Shown here: positions 23,466 to 32,263 of the stretch, one piece after another
Numbering within the stretch: the first letter of the stretch is position 1
How the letters are laid out: the number at the start of each line of letters is the position of its first letter
Made by a program: the position numbers and the translations under genes
Notes under the pieces: model-generated
Told to the model about the DNA's origin: nothing
What the model saw: only the letters and a program-made list of their open reading frames with translations
Database searches by the model: none
NCBI GenBank assembly: GCA_964387325.1
Contig: CAYLYE010000018.1
Coordinates: 1-42,860, forward strand
DNA length: 42,860 nt
Direction: 5' to 3'
Origin: CAZZBK01 sp964387325
GTDB taxonomy: Bacteria; Planctomycetota; Planctomycetia; Pirellulales; PNKZ01

Positions 23466-25592
23466 TTACGGCAGCGGCAACAAAATGGCGGCATCTTCGG
23501 CGAAGGTCGCTTCGCCCGTTTTGCCATTATATCGGTACCGCACTTTGAGCGTTTTCACGCTATTGGGCGCGGGGTCCTCACCAAAGCTGGAGTTGTAGGA
23601 CTTGCCCGGCAGCGCAATGAGCGGCAGGTCGGTCACTTGCTTTTGCAGAATGGACGTGACGTCGCGCTGCGATGCGGCGGCTCCGTACTCGGCTTTCAGG
23701 ATCTCGAGCTTGACCTTTTCAAAGCCGGCGGACGCTAACATGCTTGCGACTTCGGGCCCTTTCGATTTCATCTTTTGTGCGATCAACAACACGGCTTGCG
23801 ACGCATCGTTTTTTAGGTCCGCAATGCCCATCGCCTTGATGGCGACCGCCAACGTCTCTTTATTGGGATGCAGCTTCAATACTTCCAGCACGAGTTTTTG
23901 TTCAGCCGATTGCTGCGAAAGGTCCAAGGCCGACTGACACATGGCGGCTCGCTGGTCGTCGGGCATCGTAAACTTTCGCGCCAATCCGATGTAACCGCGC
24001 AGCGATCGCGTGCGGAACTGCGGGACGGGCCCCGACTTGGCCAGATCGAGCAGCACGGGAGCGGCATCGACACCGTTCCATTTTCCGAGCACGCGACTGC
24101 CGGCGTCTTGCATCTGCGGATCGTCGCTCTTGGCTGCGACCGCGATGGTCGAGAGCGCCTTTTCGCCCCCCACGTCTCCCAGAATTTCCAACAGCAATAC
24201 CTTGGTCAGGTCCGGAGCCTGCGACAAGGCCTTGGCCAGTTCACCGGCACAGGCATCGCGGTCAGGCATGCGAACACTCGCGGCCTTTAAGGCATCTTGA
24301 GCGGCTGGGGCATCGTCCGCCTTGTTGGGCGACACGACGCGCTGCACTAAAATATTCAGTTGCGTCAACGTGACGGTTTCGCCCAGCGCCGTCAGGGCTG
24401 CGTTGCGAACGGCCTGATCGGTGTGATCGAGCGATTTCACCAGCGAATCGACCGCGGCGATGCGCCGTTGACCCACGACCGCCAGTAATTGGGGTAAGTG
24501 TTTCGCGTCGGCCGTCGCCAATTGATCGACGATCTTTGCATCGACACCCTTGCCGGGCAAATCCGCCAGTGTTGCCCGCGCTGCGAGCGAGAGATCCGCA
24601 TCGGCGTCAAACACGGCGTTGAGCAATGTGTCGACACATGCGTCGTCGCCGACACGAGCGAGCGCTGCAATCGCCGCCCATCGCACGGGCTTAGATCCTT
24701 TGGCGGCCGCGGCTAATACCGCGCTGCGATCGACCGTCGAGGGACGATCGGCCATGGCTGCAATCACGGCCGCGGCCTTGGAGTCGGAAAGGGTCGCCAA
24801 TTCAGCCGCTAAGGCTTGGTCGATTTTGTTGCCAGGAAACTCACGTGCGGTGCTCAGCGCCATCTGAAACAGTACCTTGTCGGCGCCGCGAAGTTGCTCG
24901 AGCAGCAACGGCAAGCCATCTTGTTGACGAGCCAGAATCGCGCCACGAGTCGCCTCCAGCACACGTTGTTTCGGCACGTCCGCTTTGCGAACATCATCGT
25001 AGAGCGCGGCCGCATCATTCAGTTTTCCGTCGAGCACCAGCCGTTCCGCGCACAAGATACAGCCCTCCGCCACGGCGGAGCGCACTTTCGGCGGGGCCTT
25101 TAGAAGCTGAGCTTGTAGCGCTTTGGTTGCTGCCGCGTTCCCTACGCGTCCTAGCGCCACGGCGGCGGCCGACGCCACCTCGGCGTCGTTATGCAGCAGG
25201 CGATTGGCAAGCAACACCACCGCGGCCGCATCGCGCCGCACGCCGATCGAATTCAGTGTTCCGGCGAGTAGCAAGCCATCGAGCGAGTCGGCCGCTTTTC
25301 GCAATGCCGCGTCCGCTTCGGCACCGGGAATAGCCTCGAGCGCGATGCGTGCCCAGGACGACAGTTGCGGATCGCCCAACAGCTTGGCCAAGTCACTCAC
25401 GGCGGCGCTGGATCCATCGATGGCCAATCGCTTGCAGGCGAGCGCCTTTTGAGCCGGCGGCGCGTCGGACCGCAAGATGGCCAGTTGTTCCGCCTCGACT
25501 TGTGTAGAGATTGAAAATTTATCGCCGGCCCACGACGTACTGGTGACGAGCAACGCCAGGCAAGCCGTTAAGGTGAGGAATCGTCGGTTCAT
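23466..25592 (-). CDS. Exported HEAT-repeat protein
   Basis: This 708-residue protein has a signal peptide (MNRRFLTLTACLALLVTSTS, cleavage near WAG) and then Ala/Leu-rich HEAT repeats (for example around VLLANRLLHNDAEVASAAAV and DQAVRNAALTALGE). The last 60 residues are beta-rich (LKVRYRYNGKTGEATFAEDA). It is probably a periplasmic scaffold. I chose ATG at 25592 because it starts the signal peptide. It lies between a Tat-exported Gfo/Idh/MocA gene and the NHL gene, the usual company in planctomycete carbohydrate-related clusters. No enzymatic motif is seen. Confidence 0.85.
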   Translation of the reverse strand: MNRRFLTLTACLALLVTSTSWAGDKFSISTQVEAEQLAILRSDAPPAQKALACKRLAIDGSSAAVSDLAKLLGDPQLSSWARIALEAIPGAEADAALRKAADSLDGLLLAGTLNSIGVRRDAAAVVLLANRLLHNDAEVASAAAVALGRVGNAAATKALQAQLLKAPPKVRSAVAEGCILCAERLVLDGKLNDAAALYDDVRKADVPKQRVLEATRGAILARQQDGLPLLLEQLRGADKVLFQMALSTAREFPGNKIDQALAAELATLSDSKAAAVIAAMADRPSTVDRSAVLAAAAKGSKPVRWAAIAALARVGDDACVDTLLNAVFDADADLSLAARATLADLPGKGVDAKIVDQLATADAKHLPQLLAVVGQRRIAAVDSLVKSLDHTDQAVRNAALTALGETVTLTQLNILVQRVVSPNKADDAPAAQDALKAASVRMPDRDACAGELAKALSQAPDLTKVLLLEILGDVGGEKALSTIAVAAKSDDPQMQDAGSRVLGKWNGVDAAPVLLDLAKSGPVPQFRTRSLRGYIGLARKFTMPDDQRAAMCQSALDLSQQSAEQKLVLEVLKLHPNKETLAVAIKAMGIADLKNDASQAVLLIAQKMKSKGPEVASMLASAGFEKVKLEILKAEYGAAASQRDVTSILQKQVTDLPLIALPGKSYNSSFGEDPAPNSVKTLKVRYRYNGKTGEATFAEDAAILLPLP

Positions 25593-25705
25593 GATCGTTT
25601 CTCGAAGGGCGTGTTGGATGGGGTGTTCGGACGAGATCAATCGGTCGGTAACCCACGCAACGGAGATCAACGTACTCCGCAGTGTGTGGGATTGCTCACG
25701 AAACC

Positions 25706-26992
25706 CTAGACGCGCCACGGTTCGCGCAGCGCCTCGCTACGGAGCCGATTCGCGGGCTCGTCGTCGATGAATTCGTTTTTCTGGTTGTCGTATCGCACGG
25801 TGCGACCCAGATGCAGCGCGATATTCGCGGCGTGGCAGGCAATATGCGCGTTGCAAGCCGCGTCGGCGTTCCCCTTGGGCTGGCTACGTGTTTTGACGCA
25901 ATCCAAAAAGTCGCGGACATGGAACGTGGCCGGATAGCCGCCAATTTCGGCGACCGTGCGGCCCGCGAGCAGCGCCGGCGAACTGAGCACCAGCTTGCCG
26001 CTGTCCCCTGCCTCGACCCAGCCGGTCTCGCCTTCGAAGCGCACGGGGCACGAGCCGAGCGGAATCCAGCCTTTCTCACGGAAGATCAACTCGCTGCCGT
26101 TTTCGTAGCGAGCAACCAGTTGGCCATCCTTTGGCGCATCGTATTCCACCGGCGGCGGGCAGTCGCCAACAGCCCATTGACACAGGTCGACACAGTGCGA
26201 CCCCCATTCCAACACGCCGCCGCCGACAAGGCCGCCCCCTTTTTCAAAATTGAAGCCATCGAGCAGCTTCGGATTGAACGGTCGCCACGCGGCTGGTCCA
26301 AGATACATGTTCCAGTCGACGACATCCTTGTTGGGTTCGGCTTCGGCCGGCAGCCAGCCACTCATCATCGCCTGCATTCCGGCGGGGTGAGCGTACACGC
26401 GTTTGATCTTGCCGAGCTTGCCGGTCCGAGCAAGTTCACAAGCAAATGCAAAGTGCGGCAGGTTGCGCCGCTGCGTGCCGGCTTGGAACACACGGCCGGT
26501 TCGGCGAATCGTTTCGGCCAGAATCAAACTCTGGGCGATATTTTTCGTCACGGGCTTTTCGCAGTACATGTCTTTGCCAGCGCGCGCGGCCGCCATTGCG
26601 GCGGTGGCGTGCCAGTTGGGACCCGTGGCGATGAGCACGGCGTCGATGTCGGGCCGATCGAGCAGTTCACGAAAGTCGCGATACGTTTGGCAATCCGCAT
26701 TGGCGTACTTGGTGTCCGCCATTTTCTTGACAAGGTTGCGGCGAGATTCCTTCACATCGCAGACGGCAACGAACTGCACGTCGCGCTGTTCCAGAAACAC
26801 GCCCAAGTCGTAGGTCCCGCGGTTGCCGATGCCGATGCCTCCGACCACGATCCGCTCGCTCGGCGGCAAATGGCCATCCAAGCCCAAGGCGGAACTCGGC
26901 ACAATGGTCGGAGCGCCCATCGCCGCGCCGACCGCGACCGAGGATGTTTTCAAGAACGTGCGTCGCGAGAGGCGCGCAGCATTTTTCGCCAT
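25706..26992 (-). CDS. Tat-exported Gfo/Idh/MocA-family oxidoreductase
   Basis: This 428-residue dehydrogenase-like protein begins with a twin-arginine signal (LSRRTFLKTSSVAVGAAMG), so it is exported folded, probably with NAD(P) bound. The Rossmann motif is VVGGIGIGNRGTYDLGVF and the catalytic EKP motif is intact (YCEKPVTKN), followed by GTQRRNLPHF. The C-terminal domain contains GGGVLEWGSHCVDLCQW. I chose ATG at 26992, preceded by AGGGAG at about seven bases. Large families of these exported proteins, acting on unknown sugars, are typical of planctomycetes. It heads the HEAT-NHL gene group. Confidence 0.92.
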   Translation of the reverse strand: MAKNAARLSRRTFLKTSSVAVGAAMGAPTIVPSSALGLDGHLPPSERIVVGGIGIGNRGTYDLGVFLEQRDVQFVAVCDVKESRRNLVKKMADTKYANADCQTYRDFRELLDRPDIDAVLIATGPNWHATAAMAAARAGKDMYCEKPVTKNIAQSLILAETIRRTGRVFQAGTQRRNLPHFAFACELARTGKLGKIKRVYAHPAGMQAMMSGWLPAEAEPNKDVVDWNMYLGPAAWRPFNPKLLDGFNFEKGGGLVGGGVLEWGSHCVDLCQWAVGDCPPPVEYDAPKDGQLVARYENGSELIFREKGWIPLGSCPVRFEGETGWVEAGDSGKLVLSSPALLAGRTVAEIGGYPATFHVRDFLDCVKTRSQPKGNADAACNAHIACHAANIALHLGRTVRYDNQKNEFIDDEPANRLRSEALREPWRV

Positions 26993-27062
26993 GTTTTTCT
27001 CCCTGTGATCTGGGGGCGATGACTCAGCCGAATTCGCTGCCAGTATAGGCGATTCAAGAAGT

Positions 27063-27092
27063 GGCCGCAAAGAACTCAAAGCAACGCAAAGG
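27063..27092. repeat. Short CGCAAAG-type intergenic repeat
   Basis: The stretch holds GCCGCAAAGAACTCAAAGCA followed by another CGCAAAGG, a degenerate tandem of a roughly 9-10 base unit. Similar strings occur between genes in planctomycete and related genomes. It lies in a gene-free stretch (26993-27337) together with the hairpin at 27102-27170. Confidence 0.45.
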
Positions 27093-27101
27093 AGGCTTGC
27101 A

Positions 27102-27170
27102 TGGTCGCCGTAGGCGACAAGAGGCGCATCTTGGTGAAGTATTTTCACGTCTTGTAGCCGACGGCGACCA
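27102..27170. repeat. Long imperfect hairpin element
   Basis: Arms 27102-27121 and 27151-27170 are inverted repeats matching at 18 of 20 positions. A second short stem (GTGAA/TTCAC) lies in the loop. The left arm itself contains the palindrome GTCGCC-GTA-GGCGAC. There is no T-tract, so it is not a simple terminator; it could be a REP/MITE-like element or a structured transcript. Confidence 0.6.
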
Positions 27171-27337
27171 GCTACCCAGGAGAGTTTGCAATCAGCTGAG
27201 AAACAGTGTCTTGTCGGCGATCGGCGTGTTAAAATCGGCGCTGCCTCGGATCGTGCTTGCCCATCGCTCGACCCACCCCCGGCGTTTGTTCGCAACCTTT
27301 GCGGCGAGCCACTTAACCCCAACAGGATACCCCCCCC

Positions 27338-27967
27338 ATGAAACTCGGCTTCACGTTGCTTTGCTTGCTCGGACTTGTCAGCCTCGCTCTGGAGCACCAC
27401 TCGGCACGAGCGGCCGACCCCGACAAGATCGGCGCGTCGATCGACGGCTATCGGTTCGAGTTTCCGTGCAAAGATCCGATGCCCGAGAATCCCAAGGAAG
27501 GGGCCGACGGTGCGTCGGGGCTCGTGAAAGGTGATCCGAAAACGACCGACAACTTCACCGCGAAAAAGACCTTCGGGGGCGAGCCGGGCAAACGCTACAA
27601 AGTCACCCTGCGGTTTCGTGGCGTGGTCGAGCCGATGATGTACAAAGGAGGTAAGCAGGTGGGCGATTACTTTTACATCGGTGGCGAAAAAAACAACAAC
27701 ACCTACAACGTCTACCAGATCAGCGTCTCTTCACCTGAGTCGCATTACTTTCTGAATCGTCAGGACAAGGTCGGCCACCAGATATTCACGATCGACTACA
27801 CCCAGACGATCGAGATCGACGGCGGCGCGACGATCACGTTTCATGGCGATGGTCAGAACGGCCGGTTGATCACCAACTTCAAGAAGCTCGTTGTGCCCGA
27901 CGTTGCTCCCGCTCCGCTGCCGTACAACGGTCAGTTTGTGCAGGTGAACGTGGTTGATGTGAAGTAA
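27338..27967 (+). CDS. Small secreted protein of unknown function
   Basis: This encodes 209 residues with a clear signal peptide (MKLGFTLLCLLGLVSLALEH, cleavage near ARA). The mature part is beta-rich with many Gly, Tyr and Asn (for example KRYKVTLRFRGVVEPMMYKG, then DYFYIGGEKNNNTYNVYQIS and GATITFHGDGQNGR), suggesting a beta-sandwich such as a binding domain. I do not recognise the family. It stands upstream of, and in the same direction as, the DUF1592/DUF1552 pair, 42 bases before the next start, so it may be expressed with them. Confidence 0.75.
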   Translation: MKLGFTLLCLLGLVSLALEHHSARAADPDKIGASIDGYRFEFPCKDPMPENPKEGADGASGLVKGDPKTTDNFTAKKTFGGEPGKRYKVTLRFRGVVEPMMYKGGKQVGDYFYIGGEKNNNTYNVYQISVSSPESHYFLNRQDKVGHQIFTIDYTQTIEIDGGATITFHGDGQNGRLITNFKKLVVPDVAPAPLPYNGQFVQVNVVDVK

Positions 27968-28009
27968 GGGGCCGTCCGTGAGCTTGTTTCCCCGTCTGGA
28001 TTGGACGCC

Positions 28010-31000
28010 ATGAACCGCCTCACCCGAGTTCTGCTGCCGTCATTGTTACTGCATTGGCAATACGTCTCGGGGGCTGACTATGTGAACGAGGTCCGGCCGA
28101 TCCTCGCCACTTACTGTGTTACCTGTCACTCGACGGAGAAGCCGAAGGGGGACCTGGACCTCGAACGATTTACGTCGCTCGAACGGGTCAAGCGCGAGCC
28201 GGCCGTCTGGCAGCATGCGCTCGAGCAGATCCGTGACCAAGAGATGCCCCCGAAGGATAGTCCTCGTCCGTCGGCGCAGCAGATGGCGTTATTGACCCGA
28301 TGGATGCAAGACACATTGGATCAAATTGCGCTGGCCAATGCGGGCGACCCGGGCCCCGTCGTGTTGCGTCGGCTCTCTAATAGGGAGTACACGTATACGA
28401 TCCGTGATTTGACCGGTGTCGCGACGATCGATCCGGCCAGCGAGTTCCCCGTCGATGGCGCGGCAGGCGAGGGTTTCACGAATGCCGGCGCCGCGCTCGT
28501 CATGTCTCCGGCGTTGCTCACAAAGTATCTCGATGCCGCCAAGCAGATCGCCAGTCATGCCGTGCTGCTACCGGATGGGATACAGTTTTCTCCCTTGACG
28601 ACCTCACGCGACTGGACCAACGAACGGTTGCGAATGCTGCGTGAGTTCTACGCACAGTTTGCCGCTCCGGACGGTCGCTTGCCCATCGGCAAATACCTGG
28701 ACGCCATGCTACAAGAACGGTCGGCGCTGACCAACAAGACAAAGACCACCGACGACGTGGCGCGAGCACGGGGCCTGAGTCCAAAGTATCTCGCCGCGCT
28801 GTGGGGCATGTTGAACGATTCCAAACCTTCGCTGCTGTTGGACCCGATCCGCGAGAAATGGCGCAGTGGAAATCTCGCGGCGGCCGATATCGAAGCCTGG
28901 CAGCAATCGCTGTGGCGATTCACAAATGTCGGACACTTGGGAAAGGTCGGTGGCCCCACGTCGTGGATGGAACCCGTATCACCGCTGGTACCCCAGCACG
29001 AGTTTCGTTTGAAACTGGCCGCGCCCGCCGATGGGAGCGACGTCACGATTTATCTCGCGGCCGGCGACGCGGGGGATGGACCCGATCAAGACCTCCTCGT
29101 CTGGGAAAATGCTCGACTCGTCGCACCGGGTCGAGCAGAAGTGCCTCTCAAGCATGTGCGCGCAGTATGGCAACAACTGGCCAGGCGGCGTGCGACTGTG
29201 GCCGCAACGGCGACAAAATATCTCGCCGCGGCGCATGAACGGGAGACGTCCACCGAGCCATTGGATAACGCTCGGCTGAGCCAAAAGCATGGCCTGGAAG
29301 CGGATTTGCTCGCCGCTTGGTTGACCTACTTGGGGTTAGGGTCCGGTGCTAGTCAGCCCTTGGGCCCACTGTTGACCAAAAAGACAGCGAGTGTCGCCAA
29401 CTATAACTTCATCCAGGGTTGGACAGGCGATCAGGCCTTCAGTGTGCTGGCCAACTCATCGGACACGACGGTGCAAATCCCCGGTCGGATGAAGCCGATG
29501 AGCATCGCCACACATCCGTCCCCCAAGCTGGCATCGGTGCTCGCTTGGCGCAGTCCGGTCACGGCCTCGGTGCAGGTCACAGGACGTGTGCAGGACGCAC
29601 ACACCGCCTGCGGTAATGGCATTACCTGGTCACTCGAACTGCGGCGCGGCAACACGCGCGAGCGACTCGCCAGTGGCGCCAGTGCGGCTGACCGAGTCAT
29701 TCAGCTCGGTCCGATCGCGGATCTGGCCGTGAAAACCGGCGACGTGCTGGCTATCGTGATTGGTCCTGGCAAAGGGGATCACACATGCGACTTGACGGCC
29801 GTCGACCTCACGATCCGTGACGGCCAAACCGAGTGGGATCTGGCCAAGGATGTTGCACCGGACATTCTCGCGGGCAACCCACATGCCGACCGCCACGGGA
29901 ATCAAGCGGTGTGGCATTTCTTTGGCGACCCCGAATCGGCTCTCGGCGCGCCAACCATTCCTGCCGAGTCGAGCCTTGCCCAATGGCGTCGAGCGAAGAG
30001 TGCGACCGAGCGACAGCGGCTCGCGTTGCAGATCCAGAACATGCTTCAGCAAGATTTTTCGTCGCTGGCAGCCGAGTCGCCCGACCGAACCACGCACGCC
30101 CAACTATTGTCGTTCAATGGGCCATTGCTGTCGGCGAGCTTGCAAACGCTGAATCTCGACGACCAAGAGCCGCTGCTTTCGCCCTACGGACTGGATCGCG
30201 GGGCGTTTGGCACTCATCCGCAGGGGGGCGCGGTGTCTGCGAACAGCCTGTGCGTGCAGGCCCCCTCGCTGCTCGAAGTACGGTTGCCCGCAGCGCTCGT
30301 CGATGGCACCGATTTCATCGTGCAGGCCAAATTAGCTGCTCCCAGCGGCGGCGAGGCCAGCGTTCAGGCGCAGGTCTCGACATCCAAGCCCACGTCCATC
30401 GCGGGGCTGCGACCGAGTTCATTCAACGCGGCGACCTTGAACGGCGCATGGAATTCCAGCAACCCGAGCATGACCTTCAGCGCCCCGATCTTGGTGCAAC
30501 CCACGGGCGCCGCTCGCCAGCGATTCGAAGCCGCGTTCAGTGACTTTCGGCAACTCTTCCCGACGGCGGTGTGTTACACCAAAATCGTGCCGATCGATGA
30601 AGTCGTGACGCTCACCTTGTTTCATCGCGAAGACACGCACCTTGCGCGTCTGATGCTCGACGACACACAAAAAACCACGCTCGATCGACTCTGGGGCGAA
30701 TTGCACTTTGTCAGCCAGGACGCGCTGACGCTGGTCGACGCCTTCGAGCAAATCTGGCAATACTCGACGCAGGACGGTCCCAACGCGCCCCACGGTGACA
30801 AGCGATTGGAACCGCTTCGCGAACCCATTATGCGCGGCGCCGAGGCATTCAAAAAGCAACTCGTTGCCGTCGAACCGCTCCAGGTGCAAGCGGCAATCGC
30901 GTTTGCCACCCAGGCATGGCGTCGTCCGTTGAGCGCGGCCGAGCGTCAGGAATTACTCGCGCTGTACCAGCAATTGCGCAACAAAGAACTGCCGCATGAT

Positions 31001-32128
31001 GACGCTGTCAGGACGCTGCTGACGCGCGTGCTCGTGGCCCCAGCGTTTCTGTATCGAGGCGAGCAATCGGCGCCGGGCTTCCAGGCCGTACCGATCAACG
31101 ATTGGGAGTTGGCGACTCGAATGAGTTATTTCCTCTGGTCGTCGGCGCCCGATGACCCACTCCAGACCCTCGCCGCGCAAGGCACGTTGCATGACCCGGA
31201 TGTTCTTGTAGCTCAATCACGGCGCATGCTCGGCGACGCCAAAGTGCGTCGTCTGGCGACCGAATTCGGCTGCCAGTGGCTGCACGTGCGCGACCTGGAC
31301 ACGCTGGACGAAAAAAGTGAACGGCATTTTCCGACGTTCGTCTCTCTACGCGAAGCGATGCAAGAAGAGACCGTGCGTTTCTTCATGGATCTGTTTCAAG
31401 CCAACCGTTCGGTCCTCTCGCTGCTCGATGCCGATGCTAGTTTCATGAACGGGCCGCTCGCCAAGCACTATGGAATCACGCTCCCAGGAGACGACTGGCA
31501 ACGAGTCGACGGGCTACGGGCCATCGGTCGCGGCGGCATCTTGGCCTTCGCCAGCACGCTGGCCAAGCAAAGCGGGGCTTCGCGCACCAGTCCCATCTTG
31601 CGCGGCAACTGGCTCAGCGAAGTCGTGCTCGGCGAGAAACTGCCGCGGCCTCCGAAAGGTGTGCCCGTGCTGCCCGAAGAAGCTCCCCAAGGACTCACCG
31701 AGCGTCAACTCATCGAACAGCACAGCAGCGATGCCCAGTGCGCTCGCTGCCACCGGCGCATCGATCCGCTCGGGTTTGCCCTGGAAGGTTTTGACGCCAT
31801 CGGTCGAGCCCGCTCCAAAGACGCCGCGGGGATGGTTATCGACACCGCCGCAATACTTCCCGACGGCACTCGATTGCAAGGGCTCGACGGGCTGCGCACC
31901 TATCTGCTGGAAAAACGTCGCGACGACTTCCTGCGACAATTCTGCCGCAAGCTGCTAGGGTACGCCCTGGGACGCAGCGTGCAGCTGTCCGACCAGCCGT
32001 TGCTGGAAACCATGCTTGCCCAACTCAAGACCAACGACCATAAAATAGGGATCGCGATCGAGTTGATTCTCCGCAGTCCGCAGTTCCGCGAAGTTCGCGG
32101 TCGAGAATACCTCGCCGGTCAGGAATAA
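28010..32128 (+). CDS. DUF1587/DUF1592/DUF1588/DUF1585 protein with cytochrome c-like motifs
   Basis: This 1372-residue exported protein has a signal peptide (MNRLTRVLLPSLLLHWQYVS). An N-terminal cytochrome-like motif C36VTCH40 follows, then the DUF1587 region (LSNREYTYTIRDLTGV). A long beta-rich middle section spans about 300-950. The C-terminal block comprises DUF1595 (AIAFATQAWRRPLSAAERQE), DUF1592 (AFLYRGEQS, then WELATRMSYFLWSSAPDDPL), DUF1588 with a second motif CARCHRRIDPLGFALEGFDA, and DUF1585 (CRKLLGYALGRSV). These proteins, always paired with DUF1552, are a planctomycete hallmark of unknown function, perhaps in extracytoplasmic redox steps of polymer breakdown. ATG 28010 gives the signal peptide; TTG 28001 is also in frame. 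Confidence 0.92.
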   Translation: MNRLTRVLLPSLLLHWQYVSGADYVNEVRPILATYCVTCHSTEKPKGDLDLERFTSLERVKREPAVWQHALEQIRDQEMPPKDSPRPSAQQMALLTRWMQDTLDQIALANAGDPGPVVLRRLSNREYTYTIRDLTGVATIDPASEFPVDGAAGEGFTNAGAALVMSPALLTKYLDAAKQIASHAVLLPDGIQFSPLTTSRDWTNERLRMLREFYAQFAAPDGRLPIGKYLDAMLQERSALTNKTKTTDDVARARGLSPKYLAALWGMLNDSKPSLLLDPIREKWRSGNLAAADIEAWQQSLWRFTNVGHLGKVGGPTSWMEPVSPLVPQHEFRLKLAAPADGSDVTIYLAAGDAGDGPDQDLLVWENARLVAPGRAEVPLKHVRAVWQQLARRRATVAATATKYLAAAHERETSTEPLDNARLSQKHGLEADLLAAWLTYLGLGSGASQPLGPLLTKKTASVANYNFIQGWTGDQAFSVLANSSDTTVQIPGRMKPMSIATHPSPKLASVLAWRSPVTASVQVTGRVQDAHTACGNGITWSLELRRGNTRERLASGASAADRVIQLGPIADLAVKTGDVLAIVIGPGKGDHTCDLTAVDLTIRDGQTEWDLAKDVAPDILAGNPHADRHGNQAVWHFFGDPESALGAPTIPAESSLAQWRRAKSATERQRLALQIQNMLQQDFSSLAAESPDRTTHAQLLSFNGPLLSASLQTLNLDDQEPLLSPYGLDRGAFGTHPQGGAVSANSLCVQAPSLLEVRLPAALVDGTDFIVQAKLAAPSGGEASVQAQVSTSKPTSIAGLRPSSFNAATLNGAWNSSNPSMTFSAPILVQPTGAARQRFEAAFSDFRQLFPTAVCYTKIVPIDEVVTLTLFHREDTHLARLMLDDTQKTTLDRLWGELHFVSQDALTLVDAFEQIWQYSTQDGPNAPHGDKRLEPLREPIMRGAEAFKKQLVAVEPLQVQAAIAFATQAWRRPLSAAERQELLALYQQLRNKELPHDDAVRTLLTRVLVAPAFLYRGEQSAPGFQAVPINDWELATRMSYFLWSSAPDDPLQTLAAQGTLHDPDVLVAQSRRMLGDAKVRRLATEFGCQWLHVRDLDTLDEKSERHFPTFVSLREAMQEETVRFFMDLFQANRSVLSLLDADASFMNGPLAKHYGITLPGDDWQRVDGLRAIGRGGILAFASTLAKQSGASRTSPILRGNWLSEVVLGEKLPRPPKGVPVLPEEAPQGLTERQLIEQHSSDAQCARCHRRIDPLGFALEGFDAIGRARSKDAAGMVIDTAAILPDGTRLQGLDGLRTYLLEKRRDDFLRQFCRKLLGYALGRSVQLSDQPLLETMLAQLKTNDHKIGIAIELILRSPQFREVRGREYLAGQE

Positions 32129-32263
32129 ATTCAAGACGACACTTTATTGACGACAGCGCGGCTAATGAGCCCGGGCGACCAACGGAAGCCCGGTATTTTC
32201 AGGCTTCGCGTTGCTCGCCTAGGCCCATTAGCTGCGCATACTTCAATAGGTACCGAACTCATC

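Noticed and set aside
32147..32263. In-frame extension of the DUF1552 gene
   Set aside because: The Tat signal starts at 32264 and the extension has no protein-like features.
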